A program made the position numbers and the translations under genes. The notes beneath the pieces were generated by a model. It worked only from the letters and a program-made list of their open reading frames with translations, was not told the DNA's origin and made no database searches. Positions 1-7,800 of a DNA stretch of 13,016 nucleotides are shown one piece after another (the stretch's first letter is position 1; each line of letters opens with the position of its first letter). The DNA is taken from assembly GCA_036520135.1 (NCBI GenBank), contig DATDKF010000155.1, positions 1 to 13,016 of the forward strand, in the 5' to 3' direction. Source of the DNA: DASSUW01 sp036520135. Lineage in GTDB: Bacteria > Actinomycetota > Thermoleophilia > Solirubrobacterales > Solirubrobacteraceae.

Positions 1-450
1 TCGTGCGTCGGATATGTGCGGGAGCACGTGCCGTCGGCGGCGGGGCGGCTGTACGAGCTGACCGAGCTGCTCGTCGACCGGCTCGGGGTGACCGATGTCG
101 GCGCGTCGTTCCCGCACCGCGTCACGCTGCATCCGACGTGCCACTCGCTGCGGATGCTGCACGTCGGCGAACGGCCGCGGCGGTTGCTGGAGGCGGTCCG
201 CGGGATCGACCTGGTCGAGCTCGGCGAGGCGGACGAGTGTTGCGGCTTCGGCGGCACGTTCGCGGTCAAGAACGCCGACACCTCGATGGCGATGCTGGGC
301 GACAAGCTGCGGCGCGTGCTCGACACGCGCGCGGAGGTGTGCACGGCGGCGGACAACTCGTGCCTGATGCACATCGGCGGCGCGCTGCGGCGCCAGCGGG
401 CGGGGGTGCGGACGATGCACCTGGCCGAGATCCTGGCGGCGACCGAATGA
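1..450 (+). CDS. lutA: LutA, lactate oxidation Fe-S subunit (3' part only)
   Basis: This is the C-terminal 149 residues of a (Fe-S)-binding CCG-domain protein; the start lies before the window. The frame is open from base 1, beginning SCVGYV, and ends at TGA 448-450. Visible motifs are HPTCHSLR (fragment residues 45-52), DECCGFGGTF (residues 79-87) and DNSCLMHIGG (from residue 119), giving cysteines 2, 47, 80, 81 and 121. This pattern is that of the second CCG repeat of LutA/YkgE and GlpC-like subunits, where such cysteines bind an iron-sulfur cluster. In Bacillus subtilis LutA acts with LutB and LutC in cytoplasmic oxidation of L-lactate to pyruvate. The assignment is strengthened by lutB and lutC following directly, with ATGA overlap at 447-450. 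About 90-100 N-terminal residues should lie outside the window. Confidence 0.93.
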   Translation, partial: SCVGYVREHVPSAAGRLYELTELLVDRLGVTDVGASFPHRVTLHPTCHSLRMLHVGERPRRLLEAVRGIDLVELGEADECCGFGGTFAVKNADTSMAMLGDKLRRVLDTRAEVCTAADNSCLMHIGGALRRQRAGVRTMHLAEILAATE

Positions 451-1832
451 AGGGTTTCCCGGCGGCGGCGCACGAGACGCTGCAGAACGCCCAGCTGCGG
501 CGCAACCTCGGCAAGGCGACGACGACGATCCGCGCCAAGCGGCTGCGGGCGATCGGCGAGGTGCCGGACTGGGAGGCGCTGCGCGACGCCGGCGCCGCGA
601 TCAAGGCGCGGGCGATGGCGACGCTGCCCGAGCAGCTCGAGCGCCTGGAGGCGGCGGTCACGCGCGCGGGCGGCGTCGTGCACTGGGCGCGCGACGGGGC
701 GGAGGCGAACGCGATCGTGGCGTCCGTGGCGCGCGCGCACGGCGCGCGCGAGGTGATCAAGGTCAAGTCGATCGCCACCGACGAAATCGGCTTGAACGAG
801 GCGCTGGCGCAGCAGGGGATCAGCGCGATCGAGACCGACCTGGCGGAGCTGATCCTGCAGCTCTCGCACGATAAGACGTCGCACATCCTCGTGCCCGCGA
901 TCCACCGCAACCGACTGGAGATCAAGGCGCTGTTCGAGCGCACGATCACCGACGAGGCGCTGGGGATGGAGGCGTCGGCGATCGCCGAGGCGGCCCGGCG
1001 GCATCTGCGGGCGAAGTTCCTCTCGGTGCCGATGGCGGTGTCGGGCGCGAACTTCGGGGTGGCCGAGACCGGCACCGTGGTGGTCGTCGAGTCCGAGGGC
1101 AACGGCCGCATGTGCACGACGCTCCCTCGCGTGCTCGTGACCGTGATGGGGATCGAGAAGGTCCTGCCGGAGTGGCGCGACCTCGAGGTGTTCCTGCAGC
1201 TGCTCCCGCGCTCGTCGACGGCCGAGCGGATGAACCCGTACACGTCGCTGTGGACCGGCGTGCGGCCCGGCGACGGGCCGCAGGAGTTCCACCTCGTGCT
1301 GCTCGACGGCGGCCGGACCGACGTGCTCGCCGACGAGCTCGGGCGCCAGGCGCTGCACTGCATCCGCTGCTCGGCGTGCCTGAACGTGTGCCCGGTCTAC
1401 TCGCGCGTGGGCGGGCAGGCATACGAGTCGGTGTATCCCGGCCCGATCGGGGCGGTGCTGTCGCCGCAGCTGTTCGGGCTCGACAAGTACCCGACGCTGC
1501 CGTGGGCGAGCTCTTTGTGCGGCGCGTGCTACGACGCCTGCCCGGTCAAGATCGAGATCCCGTCGCTGCTCGTGCACCTGCGCGGGCGCGTCGTGCGCGA
1601 GCAGAAGTCGCGCTTCTCGCCCGAGCGCGCGGCGATGGCGACCGCGGCGTCGGTGTTCTCGGCGCGGGGGCGCTACGAGCGGGCGCAGAAGCTCGCGCGG
1701 CTCGGCCGTGGGCCGCTGGCGCGCGCCGCGCTGCCGGGCTGGACCGCGATGCGCGAGCTCCCCGACCCGCCGAAGCAGACGTTCCGGGAGTGGTGGCGCT
1801 CGCGCGAGCCGTCGTCCGGAGGCGGCGCGTGA
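447..1832 (+). CDS. lutB: LutB, LUD-domain ferredoxin-like lactate oxidation protein
   Basis: This 461-residue protein has an N-terminal LUD domain (about residues 55-285, including the stretch GVAETGTVVVVESEGNGRM near 204-222) and a C-terminal double 4Fe-4S domain. The first cluster motif is C305-x2-C308-x2-C311-x3-C315 (CIRCSACLNVCPVY). The second is C358-x2-C361-x3-C365 (CGACYDACPVKI). Domain order and length match full-length LutB, the electron-transfer subunit of the LutABC L-lactate utilisation complex. The ATG at 447 overlaps the lutA stop by 4 nt, which implies translational coupling and fixes the start; reading upstream in this frame would only overlap lutA. The C-terminus is an Arg-rich amphipathic tail with no visible membrane segment, so the protein is probably cytoplasmic or peripheral. 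Confidence 0.95.
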   Translation: MKGFPAAAHETLQNAQLRRNLGKATTTIRAKRLRAIGEVPDWEALRDAGAAIKARAMATLPEQLERLEAAVTRAGGVVHWARDGAEANAIVASVARAHGAREVIKVKSIATDEIGLNEALAQQGISAIETDLAELILQLSHDKTSHILVPAIHRNRLEIKALFERTITDEALGMEASAIAEAARRHLRAKFLSVPMAVSGANFGVAETGTVVVVESEGNGRMCTTLPRVLVTVMGIEKVLPEWRDLEVFLQLLPRSSTAERMNPYTSLWTGVRPGDGPQEFHLVLLDGGRTDVLADELGRQALHCIRCSACLNVCPVYSRVGGQAYESVYPGPIGAVLSPQLFGLDKYPTLPWASSLCGACYDACPVKIEIPSLLVHLRGRVVREQKSRFSPERAAMATAASVFSARGRYERAQKLARLGRGPLARAALPGWTAMRELPDPPKQTFREWWRSREPSSGGGA

Positions 1833-2458
1833 GCGCGGCGCGCGACGAGGTCTTGAGCCGCATCCGCGGCGCGCTCGGCCCGGCGCCGGCCCTGCCCGAC
1901 GTGCCGCGGGCGTATCGGGGCGTGGGGGAGGCGGCCGCCGGCGACGTCGTCGGCCTGTTCTGCGAGCGGGTCGCGGAGTACAAGGCGACGGTCACGCGCG
2001 TCGCGGCGGGCGGGCTCGCCGACACGGTCACGCGGCTGTGCGAGGGGCGCGGCGCGCGCCGGATCGCGGTGCCGCCGGGCGGCCCGGACGCGCTGCGCGG
2101 CGTCGAGGTCGTGGTCGACGACCCGCCGCTCTCCCCGCAGGCGCTCGATCAGCTCGACGGCGTGCTCACCGGCTGCGCGCTGGCGATCGCCGAGACCGGG
2201 ACGATCGTGCTCGACGGCGGCGCCCGCTCCGGCCGGCGCGCGCTGACGCTCGTCCCGGACTGGCACGTCTGCATCGTCGAGGAGGCGGCGGTCGTCGCCG
2301 GCGTCCCCGACGCGGTCGCCGCGCTCGCCGAGGCCGCCGCCGACGGGCGCCCAATCACGCTGGTGAGCGGCCCGAGCGCGACCTCGGACATCGAGCTCGA
2401 CCGCGTCGAAGGGGTGCACGGCCCGCGCACGCTCGACGTGGTAGTCGTCTCGGCATGA
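1829..2458 (+). CDS. lutC: LutC, LUD-domain lactate utilisation protein
   Basis: This 209-residue protein starts at GTG 1829, which overlaps the lutB stop (GTGA, 1829-1832). It is a single LUD domain. The N-terminal helix (AARDEVLSRIRGALG) is followed by the diagnostic stretch AIAETGTIVLDGG near residues 116-128 and then TLVPDWHVCIVEE, both typical of LutC/YkgG. It ends with the family-like GPSATSDIE segment and a hydrophobic DVVVV tail. In B. subtilis LutC is required with LutA and LutB for L-lactate oxidation, though its exact chemistry is less clear than that of the iron-sulfur subunits. The upstream extension in this frame lies within lutB and is not coding. The gene lies inside a tightly coupled operon, with no independent promoter seen. 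Confidence 0.94.
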   Translation: MSAARDEVLSRIRGALGPAPALPDVPRAYRGVGEAAAGDVVGLFCERVAEYKATVTRVAAGGLADTVTRLCEGRGARRIAVPPGGPDALRGVEVVVDDPPLSPQALDQLDGVLTGCALAIAETGTIVLDGGARSGRRALTLVPDWHVCIVEEAAVVAGVPDAVAALAEAAADGRPITLVSGPSATSDIELDRVEGVHGPRTLDVVVVSA

Positions 2459-3225
2459 CCCAGCGCGAGAAGGCCGAGACGTTCCGCGCCCTCCACGAGG
2501 GCGATCCGTTCCTGTTCCCGAACCCGTGGGACGCCGGTTCCGCGCGGATGCTCGAGGCGGTCGGGTTCAAGGCGCTGGCCACGACCTCGTCGGGCTTCGC
2601 CTTCACGCGCGGGAAGCTCGACGGCGGGGTGACGCTCGACGAGGTGGTCGAGCACGTCGCGCTGCTGTGCGGCGCCACGTCGCTGCCCGTCGCGGTCGAC
2701 CTGGAGAACGGCTACGGGGCGCCCTCGGTCGCCGTCACCCGCGTCGCGCAGGCAGGCGCGGTCGGCGGCTCGATCGAGGACTACGACCCCGCGGGGCGGC
2801 TCTACCCGGTCGAGGAGGCGGTCGAGCGGGTCTCCGACGCGGTCGCGGCCGCGCGGGCGCTCGACTTCCCGTTCACGTTCACGGCCCGCGCCGAGGGTCA
2901 GCTCCGCGACCCGGACCTCGACGACACGATCGCGCGGCTGCAGACGTACGAGCGGGCCGGCGCGGACGTGCTGTTCGCCCCCGGCCTGCGCACGGCCGAC
3001 GAGGTGCGCGCGGTGTGCTCCGCCGTCGGGCGGCCGGTCAACGTGCTCGGCCACCGCGGCCTGACGATGGCCGAGATCGTCGAGGCCGGCGGGCAGCGCG
3101 TGAGCGTCGGCGGCGCGCTGACCTGGGTCGCGGTCGGGGCGGCGTTCGAAGCAGCCGAGAAGCTCCGCGACGGCGACCTCTCGGTCCTCACCGCCCGCCT
3201 GCCGCTCGCGGACTGGCTCACGTAA
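2455..3225 (+). CDS. Isocitrate lyase/PEP mutase superfamily enzyme
   Basis: This 256-residue enzyme begins at ATG 2455, overlapping the lutC stop (ATGA). It has the PEP mutase/isocitrate lyase barrel: FPNPWDAGSARML (21-33), LATTSSGFAF (41-50), the metal-binding type strand VDLENGYG (81-88; D82, E84), GGSIEDY (104-110; E108, D109), FTARAEG (142-148) and PVNVLGHRGLT (194-204), then RVSVGGAL. The KKCGH catalytic loop of true isocitrate and methylisocitrate lyases is absent; the loop after IEDY is short and contains GRLYPVEEA. It therefore belongs with the broad group annotated only as ICL/PEP mutase family, probably an Mg-dependent C-C lyase, hydrolase or mutase acting on a small 2-oxo acid. 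The substrate cannot be told from sequence. Coupling to lutABC suggests a link to lactate, pyruvate or a related hydroxy acid. Confidence 0.9.
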   Translation: MTQREKAETFRALHEGDPFLFPNPWDAGSARMLEAVGFKALATTSSGFAFTRGKLDGGVTLDEVVEHVALLCGATSLPVAVDLENGYGAPSVAVTRVAQAGAVGGSIEDYDPAGRLYPVEEAVERVSDAVAAARALDFPFTFTARAEGQLRDPDLDDTIARLQTYERAGADVLFAPGLRTADEVRAVCSAVGRPVNVLGHRGLTMAEIVEAGGQRVSVGGALTWVAVGAAFEAAEKLRDGDLSVLTARLPLADWLT

Positions 3226-3243
3226 AGGGGACTGTCCCCTTTA
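3223..3243. repeat. Perfect 21-nt palindrome at a convergent gene end
   Basis: The arms TAAAGGGGAC and GTCCCCTTTA are exact reverse complements around a single central T. The left arm begins with the TAA stop codon of the lyase-family gene, and the element lies between two convergent genes. It could act as a small bidirectional terminator, although the T run after the stem is only three long. It also resembles the GGGGAC/GTCCCC palindromes I recall as dispersed intergenic repeats in various bacteria, some next to REP-associated tyrosine transposases. No second copy is visible in this window. The rest of the 88-nt gap (3244-3313) shows nothing recognisable. Confidence 0.75.
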
Positions 3244-3313
3244 TGCGCGGTCCGGGCCGGCGACGTGCGTATGCAGGAACGCGACGCCGGGGGAGAGCAG
3301 CGCGCGGGCGGAG

Positions 3314-4210
3314 TCAGTACTCGGTCGTGCGCGCGCGGTGGCGCGGGTGGGCCTTGTAGCGCGGGGCGGCGCCGCGGTGCCAGAGCACGTTGTCGACCGC
3401 CGTCGCGGTCGTCGCGCCGTGGGCGGCGACGAGCAGTTCGACCGCGTCCAGTGCGCAGGCGCGGATCTCGACCTCCTCGGCCGAGTCGTGCTCGATCAGC
3501 TCCTCCGCGTCGATGCGGGCGACGAGGCGGGCGTCGAACTCCAGGACGCCGTCGATGCGCAGGACGTGGGGGACCAGGTTGTCGGCGAACAGCGTCAGCG
3601 CCGGGAGATCGTCGACGGGCGCGATGCCGGCCAGCGCGAGGTCCGCCGCCGCGAGCTGGGCGCGCTTGAACAGCGGCACCTCGTAGCCGTCGTAGACCGA
3701 CACGTCCCGCCAGGTCGGCCAGCTCCCCAGGTAGGCCGCGAGCCGGACGGCGGAGCCGCCGCCGCTGCGGGCGAGCGCCAGGAACGAGCCGCTGTGGGCG
3801 TCGCGCACCCGCTCGCCGAGCTCGCGCAGGTGGCGCGCGAAGTGGCCCATCAGCACGTGGCCGGGCTCCTGGCCGACGGCGGCGGCGATCCGCTCGGGCG
3901 TCATCGCCGCGAGCGCGTCCGCGCTCCACGGCCCGTGCGCGCGCACGCCCGCCTCGACGGTCCGGAAGCCGGACATGCCGGCCGCCTTGCGCAGCGTCGG
4001 GAACCAGCCAGAGCCGAAGTTGATCGCGTTCAGCGTCAGGCTGAACGCGGCCCGCGCCTCGTCGCTCGCGCCGCCGAGGTCGGGCGCGGGCGGGCCCTCG
4101 GCGGGCAGCGTCGCCGCGTACTCCGCCACCGCCGGCTCGACGATCCGCACGTGGCGCGCGCTCGCCGCCACGCGCGCGCAGGCGGCGCGCACGTCGTCGG
4201 TGAGCGTCAC
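3314..4210 (-). CDS. Queuosine 5'-phosphate N-glycosylase/hydrolase (Qng1, DUF2419 family)
   Basis: This 298-residue protein matches the Q-salvage family (DUF2419, Qng1; human C9orf64). Seen motifs are LNAINFGSGWFP (60-71), the YDG and PLFKRAQLAAAD segment (173-190), LTLFADNLVPHVLR (205-218) followed by IDGVLEFD, and EVEIRACALDAVELL (246-260), then VDNVLWHRG near the end. Characterised members release queuine base from queuosine 5'-monophosphate so it can be reused for tRNA modification at position 34. It starts at GTG 4210, overlapping the stop of the upstream DUF1707 gene (GTGA, 4210-4207), so it is probably the second gene of a two-gene operon. The C-terminus carries a basic tail (RYKAHPRHRAR). 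The tRNA-guanine transglycosylase it would feed is not in the window. Confidence 0.88.
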   Translation of the reverse strand: MTLTDDVRAACARVAASARHVRIVEPAVAEYAATLPAEGPPAPDLGGASDEARAAFSLTLNAINFGSGWFPTLRKAAGMSGFRTVEAGVRAHGPWSADALAAMTPERIAAAVGQEPGHVLMGHFARHLRELGERVRDAHSGSFLALARSGGGSAVRLAAYLGSWPTWRDVSVYDGYEVPLFKRAQLAAADLALAGIAPVDDLPALTLFADNLVPHVLRIDGVLEFDARLVARIDAEELIEHDSAEEVEIRACALDAVELLVAAHGATTATAVDNVLWHRGAAPRYKAHPRHRARTTEY

Positions 4211-4788
4211 AGGCGATCCGTGAGCCGGCGCGCGCTCTCCTTGATCTGGTCGACCAGCCGCGGCCGGCTGCGCACCGCCAGCGAGCCGAGCGCGCCGGAG
4301 TAGTGGATCCGGATCAGCGGCGCGCCCTCGCGCGGCGTGCCCTCGACCCGCAGGTCCTGGCTGGAGAGCGGCGCGCCGCCGGTGACGTGGATCTGGACGC
4401 CCTCGGAGACCAGCAGCTCGACCGATCCGAGCACGGCCTGGGCCTCGATCTCGACCACGGGGCCGGGGAGGACCGCCTCGCGCAGGTCAAGCCGGACGCT
4501 GCCGAGGATCGCCGAGAAGCGGTTGCGCGGCGCCAGCCGCCAGCGGCCCTCGCGGACGAGGTTCGACAGGACCGCCCGGTGCACCTCGGGGCCCTCGTCC
4601 CGCGCGGGCAGCGCGGGGGCCAGGCCGGCGGTCGCGGCGGCCACGTCGTCGCGGGTGCGAGCGCGGTGCACCAGCTCCGCGCGCTCGGCCAGATCGTCGA
4701 GCGTCAGGCGGCCGTCGACCGACGCCTCGCGCAGCAGCGCGAGCGCGATGTCCCGGTCGGCGTCGCTGGCGAGGAGGGGGTCGGCCAC
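4207..4788 (-). CDS. DUF1707 (SHOCT-like) domain protein with LiaF-like C-terminal region
   Basis: With the GTG start at 4788 this is a 193-residue protein. Residues 6-56 match DUF1707: ASDADRDIALALLREA, then DGRLTLDDLAERAELVHRARTRDDV, common in actinobacterial regulators and membrane-associated proteins. Residues 85-175 form beta-rich repeats (AILGSVRLDL, AVLGSVELLV, GALGSLAVR) like the cell-wall-active antibiotic response/LiaF C-terminal fold. No membrane helix is visible, so it is probably cytoplasmic or attached through partners. I chose GTG 4788 because it is directly before the conserved domain and 8 nt after a TACCCT box. The alternative ATG at 4836 adds 16 residues and would overlap the opposite uvrD start codon. 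It overlaps the queuosine-salvage gene by 4 nt. Its function is unknown; a role in envelope stress or regulation is inference. Confidence 0.82.
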   Translation of the reverse strand: MADPLLASDADRDIALALLREASVDGRLTLDDLAERAELVHRARTRDDVAAATAGLAPALPARDEGPEVHRAVLSNLVREGRWRLAPRNRFSAILGSVRLDLREAVLPGPVVEIEAQAVLGSVELLVSEGVQIHVTGGAPLSSQDLRVEGTPREGAPLIRIHYSGALGSLAVRSRPRLVDQIKESARRLTDRL

Positions 4789-4796
4789 GTCCGCGG

Positions 4797-4827
4797 AGGG
4801 TACTTCCGCACCGCCCGCTACCGTCAA
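4797..4827 (-). promoter_or_regulatory. Candidate promoter for the DUF1707-qng1 operon
   Basis: On the minus strand TTGACG (4827-4822) is followed after 19 nt by TACCCT (4802-4797), which lies 8 nt before the GTG start at 4788. The -35 match is good but the spacer is long. The -10 to start distance implies a leaderless or near-leaderless mRNA, which fits the lack of a Shine-Dalgarno sequence. The element overlaps the candidate uvrD promoter on the other strand, so the two could interfere with each other. Confidence 0.45.
4819..4824 (+). promoter_or_regulatory. Candidate -10 box for uvrD/pcrA
   Basis: TACCGT fits the actinobacterial TANNNT pattern and lies 10 nt before the ATG at 4835. There is no purine-rich ribosome-binding site between them and no clear -35 element. 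A transcript starting here would have a leader of only a few bases. It shares bases with the TTGACG box of the divergent promoter. Confidence 0.35.
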
Positions 4828-4834
4828 CCGAGCC

Positions 4835-7800
4835 ATGCCGGACACCGCAAAGATCGACGCTCTGCTGGAGGGTCTGAACGAGCCCCAGCGCGACGCGGTG
4901 ACCCATGGCGAGGGCCCGCTGCTGATCCTCGCCGGCGCCGGGTCCGGCAAGACGCGCGTGCTCACGCACCGGATCGCGTACCTGCTCCGGACCGGCCAGG
5001 CGCGCGCCGACGAGATCCTCGCGATCACGTTCACCAACAAGGCCGCGCAGGAGATGCGCGAGCGGGTGGAGCTGCTGGTAGGCCGCGCCACGCGCGCGAT
5101 GTGGGTCATGACCTTCCACTCGGCCTGCGCCCGGATGCTCCGCGCCGACGCCCATCGGCTCGGCTACACGCGCCAGTTCACGATCTACGACGCCGCCGAC
5201 TCGCGCCGCCTGATCAAGAAGTGCCTCGACGACCTCGACATCGACGTCAAGCGCTTCACCCCGCGCGCGATGCAGTCCCAGATCTCCGACGCCAAGAACA
5301 AGCTCCGCTCGGCCGACGACTACCGCCAGCTCGTCGGCTCGTTCTTCGAGCAGACCGTCGCCGACGTCTACGAGCACTACGAGCGCGAGATCCACCGCAT
5401 GAACGCGATGGACTTCGACGACCTGCTCTTCCGCGCCGTCAACCTGCTCGAGCTCTTCCAGGAGGTCCGCGACCGCTACTCCGCGGCCTTCCGCTGGATC
5501 CTCGTCGACGAGTACCAGGACACCAACCACGCCCAGTACCGCTGGCTCCAGCTCCTCGCATCCGAGCACCGCAACCTCGCAGTAGTCGGCGACGACGACC
5601 AGTGCCTGATCGAAGGCACCCCGATCACGATGGGCGACGGGTCGATCAAGCCGATCGAGGCCGTGCAGGTCGGCGACGAGGTCCTCTCGTGCTACGGCAG
5701 CGGCGACTTCCGGCCGGCCCGCGTGACGCGTACCCACCGGGGCGAGGAACCATTGGGGATCAGGATCAGGACGGCCGGTGGCCGCGAGCTCGTCAGCACG
5801 CCCGAGCACACCCACTTCGCGGGCTTCCGGGTGGGTCACACGCCGCCGATGCACCTGACCTACCTGATGGAGGGCGAGAAGGGCTTCCGGGTCGGCGTCA
5901 CCCGGACCTACGAGGGCCGCGACAAGGCCCGGTCCGGCCTGGCCGTCCGCAGCATGCAGGAAAACGCCGACGCGAGCTGGGTCGTGCGGATCCACGACTC
6001 GGACGCCGAGGCGCGGGCCAGCAAGGCCGAGCTCTCGCTCACATACGGCATCCCGACGCTGCCCTTCAGGGCGCGCCGGCGGGGCGCGCCGAACGGTCTT
6101 GTCGGCGACCAGGCGATGATCGACCGCGTCTTCGAACGCGTCGAGAGCACCGCGGGTGGGCTTGAGCTGCTCGAGCGGGAAGGCCTGGATCTCGACGTGC
6201 CGCACTACATGCCGCGGAGCTTCGAGGGCCGCCGCCGCAATGTCACGCTGACGCTGTGCGGTGACCGTCGCGGGCGCACCCCGATGCATGGAATCGCGAT
6301 CGGCGGCCGCGACGAAGGTGCACGGCGCGCGCTCGAGTCGGTCGGGTTGGGCGTCCGTCCCGCGAAGGAGGGCTCGCAGAGCTGGCGCTACGAGTCGGTG
6401 TTCAAGGACTGGGACGACCTCATGGACGTCCTGCGGCGCATCCAGACGGTGCTGCCGGTCTCCGTCCGCTGCGTGGCACGCCTCGGTCGCCGCGAGAGCG
6501 GTGAACGCAACACCCTGCCGTTCATGCCCGCCGGCTCAGTGCTGCCGGGGATGCATGTGTTTCTCGCCGACGGCGGCTACGACCTCGTGGAGTCCGTCGA
6601 GCGCGTCGAGCTCGATCGGCCCGTGCACGACCTCAACGTGGAGTCCACGCACAACTTCGTCGCGGACGGCGTCGTCACGCACAACTCGATCTACAGCTTC
6701 CGCGGCGCGGATATCCAAAATATCCTGGGGTTCGAGGAAGACTTCGTCGACGCCCACGTAGTGAGGCTCGAGCAGAACTACCGGTCGACGCAGACGATCC
6801 TGTCGGCAGCGAATGCGGTTGTGGCGCACAACCGCGGACGTAAGACGAAGGCGCTCTGGACCGACATCGGGGAGGGGGACAAGATCCGCGTGCGGGAGCT
6901 CGCGGACGAGCACGCCGAGGCGCGGTTCGTGGCCGCCGACATCGAGCGGATGGTCGACGAGGGCGTGTCGCGCAGCGAGATCGCGGTCTTCTACCGGACG
7001 AACGCGCAGTCGCGGGTGCTCGAGGACATGCTCGTGCGGGCGCAGATCGGCTACCAGGTCATCGGCGGCACGAAGTTCTACGACCGCGCCGAGATCAAGG
7101 ACGCGATCGCGTACCTGACGTTCCTCGTCAACCCGCAGGACGCCGGCGCGTTCACGCGGATCGCCAACTCGCCCAAGCGCGGGCTCGGGCAGACGTCGCT
7201 GTCGCGCGTGCTCTCGTACGCCGACACGATGGGGATCCCGGTGTGGGACGCGGCGGCGAGCCCCGACGACGTGACGTCGCTCGGCACGGCGGCCGTGAAG
7301 GCACTGCACCGCTTCATGAGCACGATGACCCGCCTGAAGGAGCGCGCGGAGGATGCGCCGGTCGGCGAGCTGCTGCAGGAGACGCTCAACGAGACCGGCT
7401 ATCTCGAGGCGCTGGCGGCGGAGCGGACGATCGAGGCGCAGGGGCGGATCGAGAACCTCGAGGAGCTCGTGCAGGTCGGCCGCGAGTACGACAACACCAA
7501 CCCCGAGGGCTCGCTCGAGGAGTTCCTCCAGCAGATCTCGCTGCTCGCGGACGCGGACACGCTGCGCGACGACGAGGGCCTCGTGACGCTGATGACGATG
7601 CACAACGCGAAGGGCCTCGAGTTCCCGATCGTGTTCATGCTCGGGATGGAGGACGGCGTGTTCCCGCACTCGCGCGCGCTCGACGAGGGCGATGTGGAGG
7701 AGGAGCGCCGGCTCGCGTACGTCGGCATCACCCGCGCGATGCGCGACCTCACGCTCACGTCCGCCCGCCGCCGCAACGCGTTCGGCGCGAACACCTACGG

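Noticed and set aside
3265..4303. Long plus-strand frames opposite the Qng1 and DUF1707 genes
   Set aside because: They are antisense shadows; the minus strand encodes clear conserved families with matching 4-nt gene overlap, and the plus-strand translations are low-complexity Arg/Ala/Gly.
4337..4834. Extension of the helicase N-terminus upstream of ATG 4835
   Set aside because: The added residues are antisense to the DUF1707 gene and Ser/Arg-rich; ATG 4835 gives the normal distance to the Q motif and Walker A.
4837..5109. Extension of the DUF1707 gene upstream on the minus strand to 5109
   Set aside because: The extra 91 residues lie antisense to the conserved helicase N-terminus and have no family resemblance; the conserved domain begins right after GTG 4788.
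5603..6685. Treating the intein region as a broken helicase, a frameshift or an insertion sequence
   Set aside because: The frame is continuous through both junctions, splicing motifs are complete, and the extein motif III is restored exactly on removal; there are no terminal repeats or transposase.
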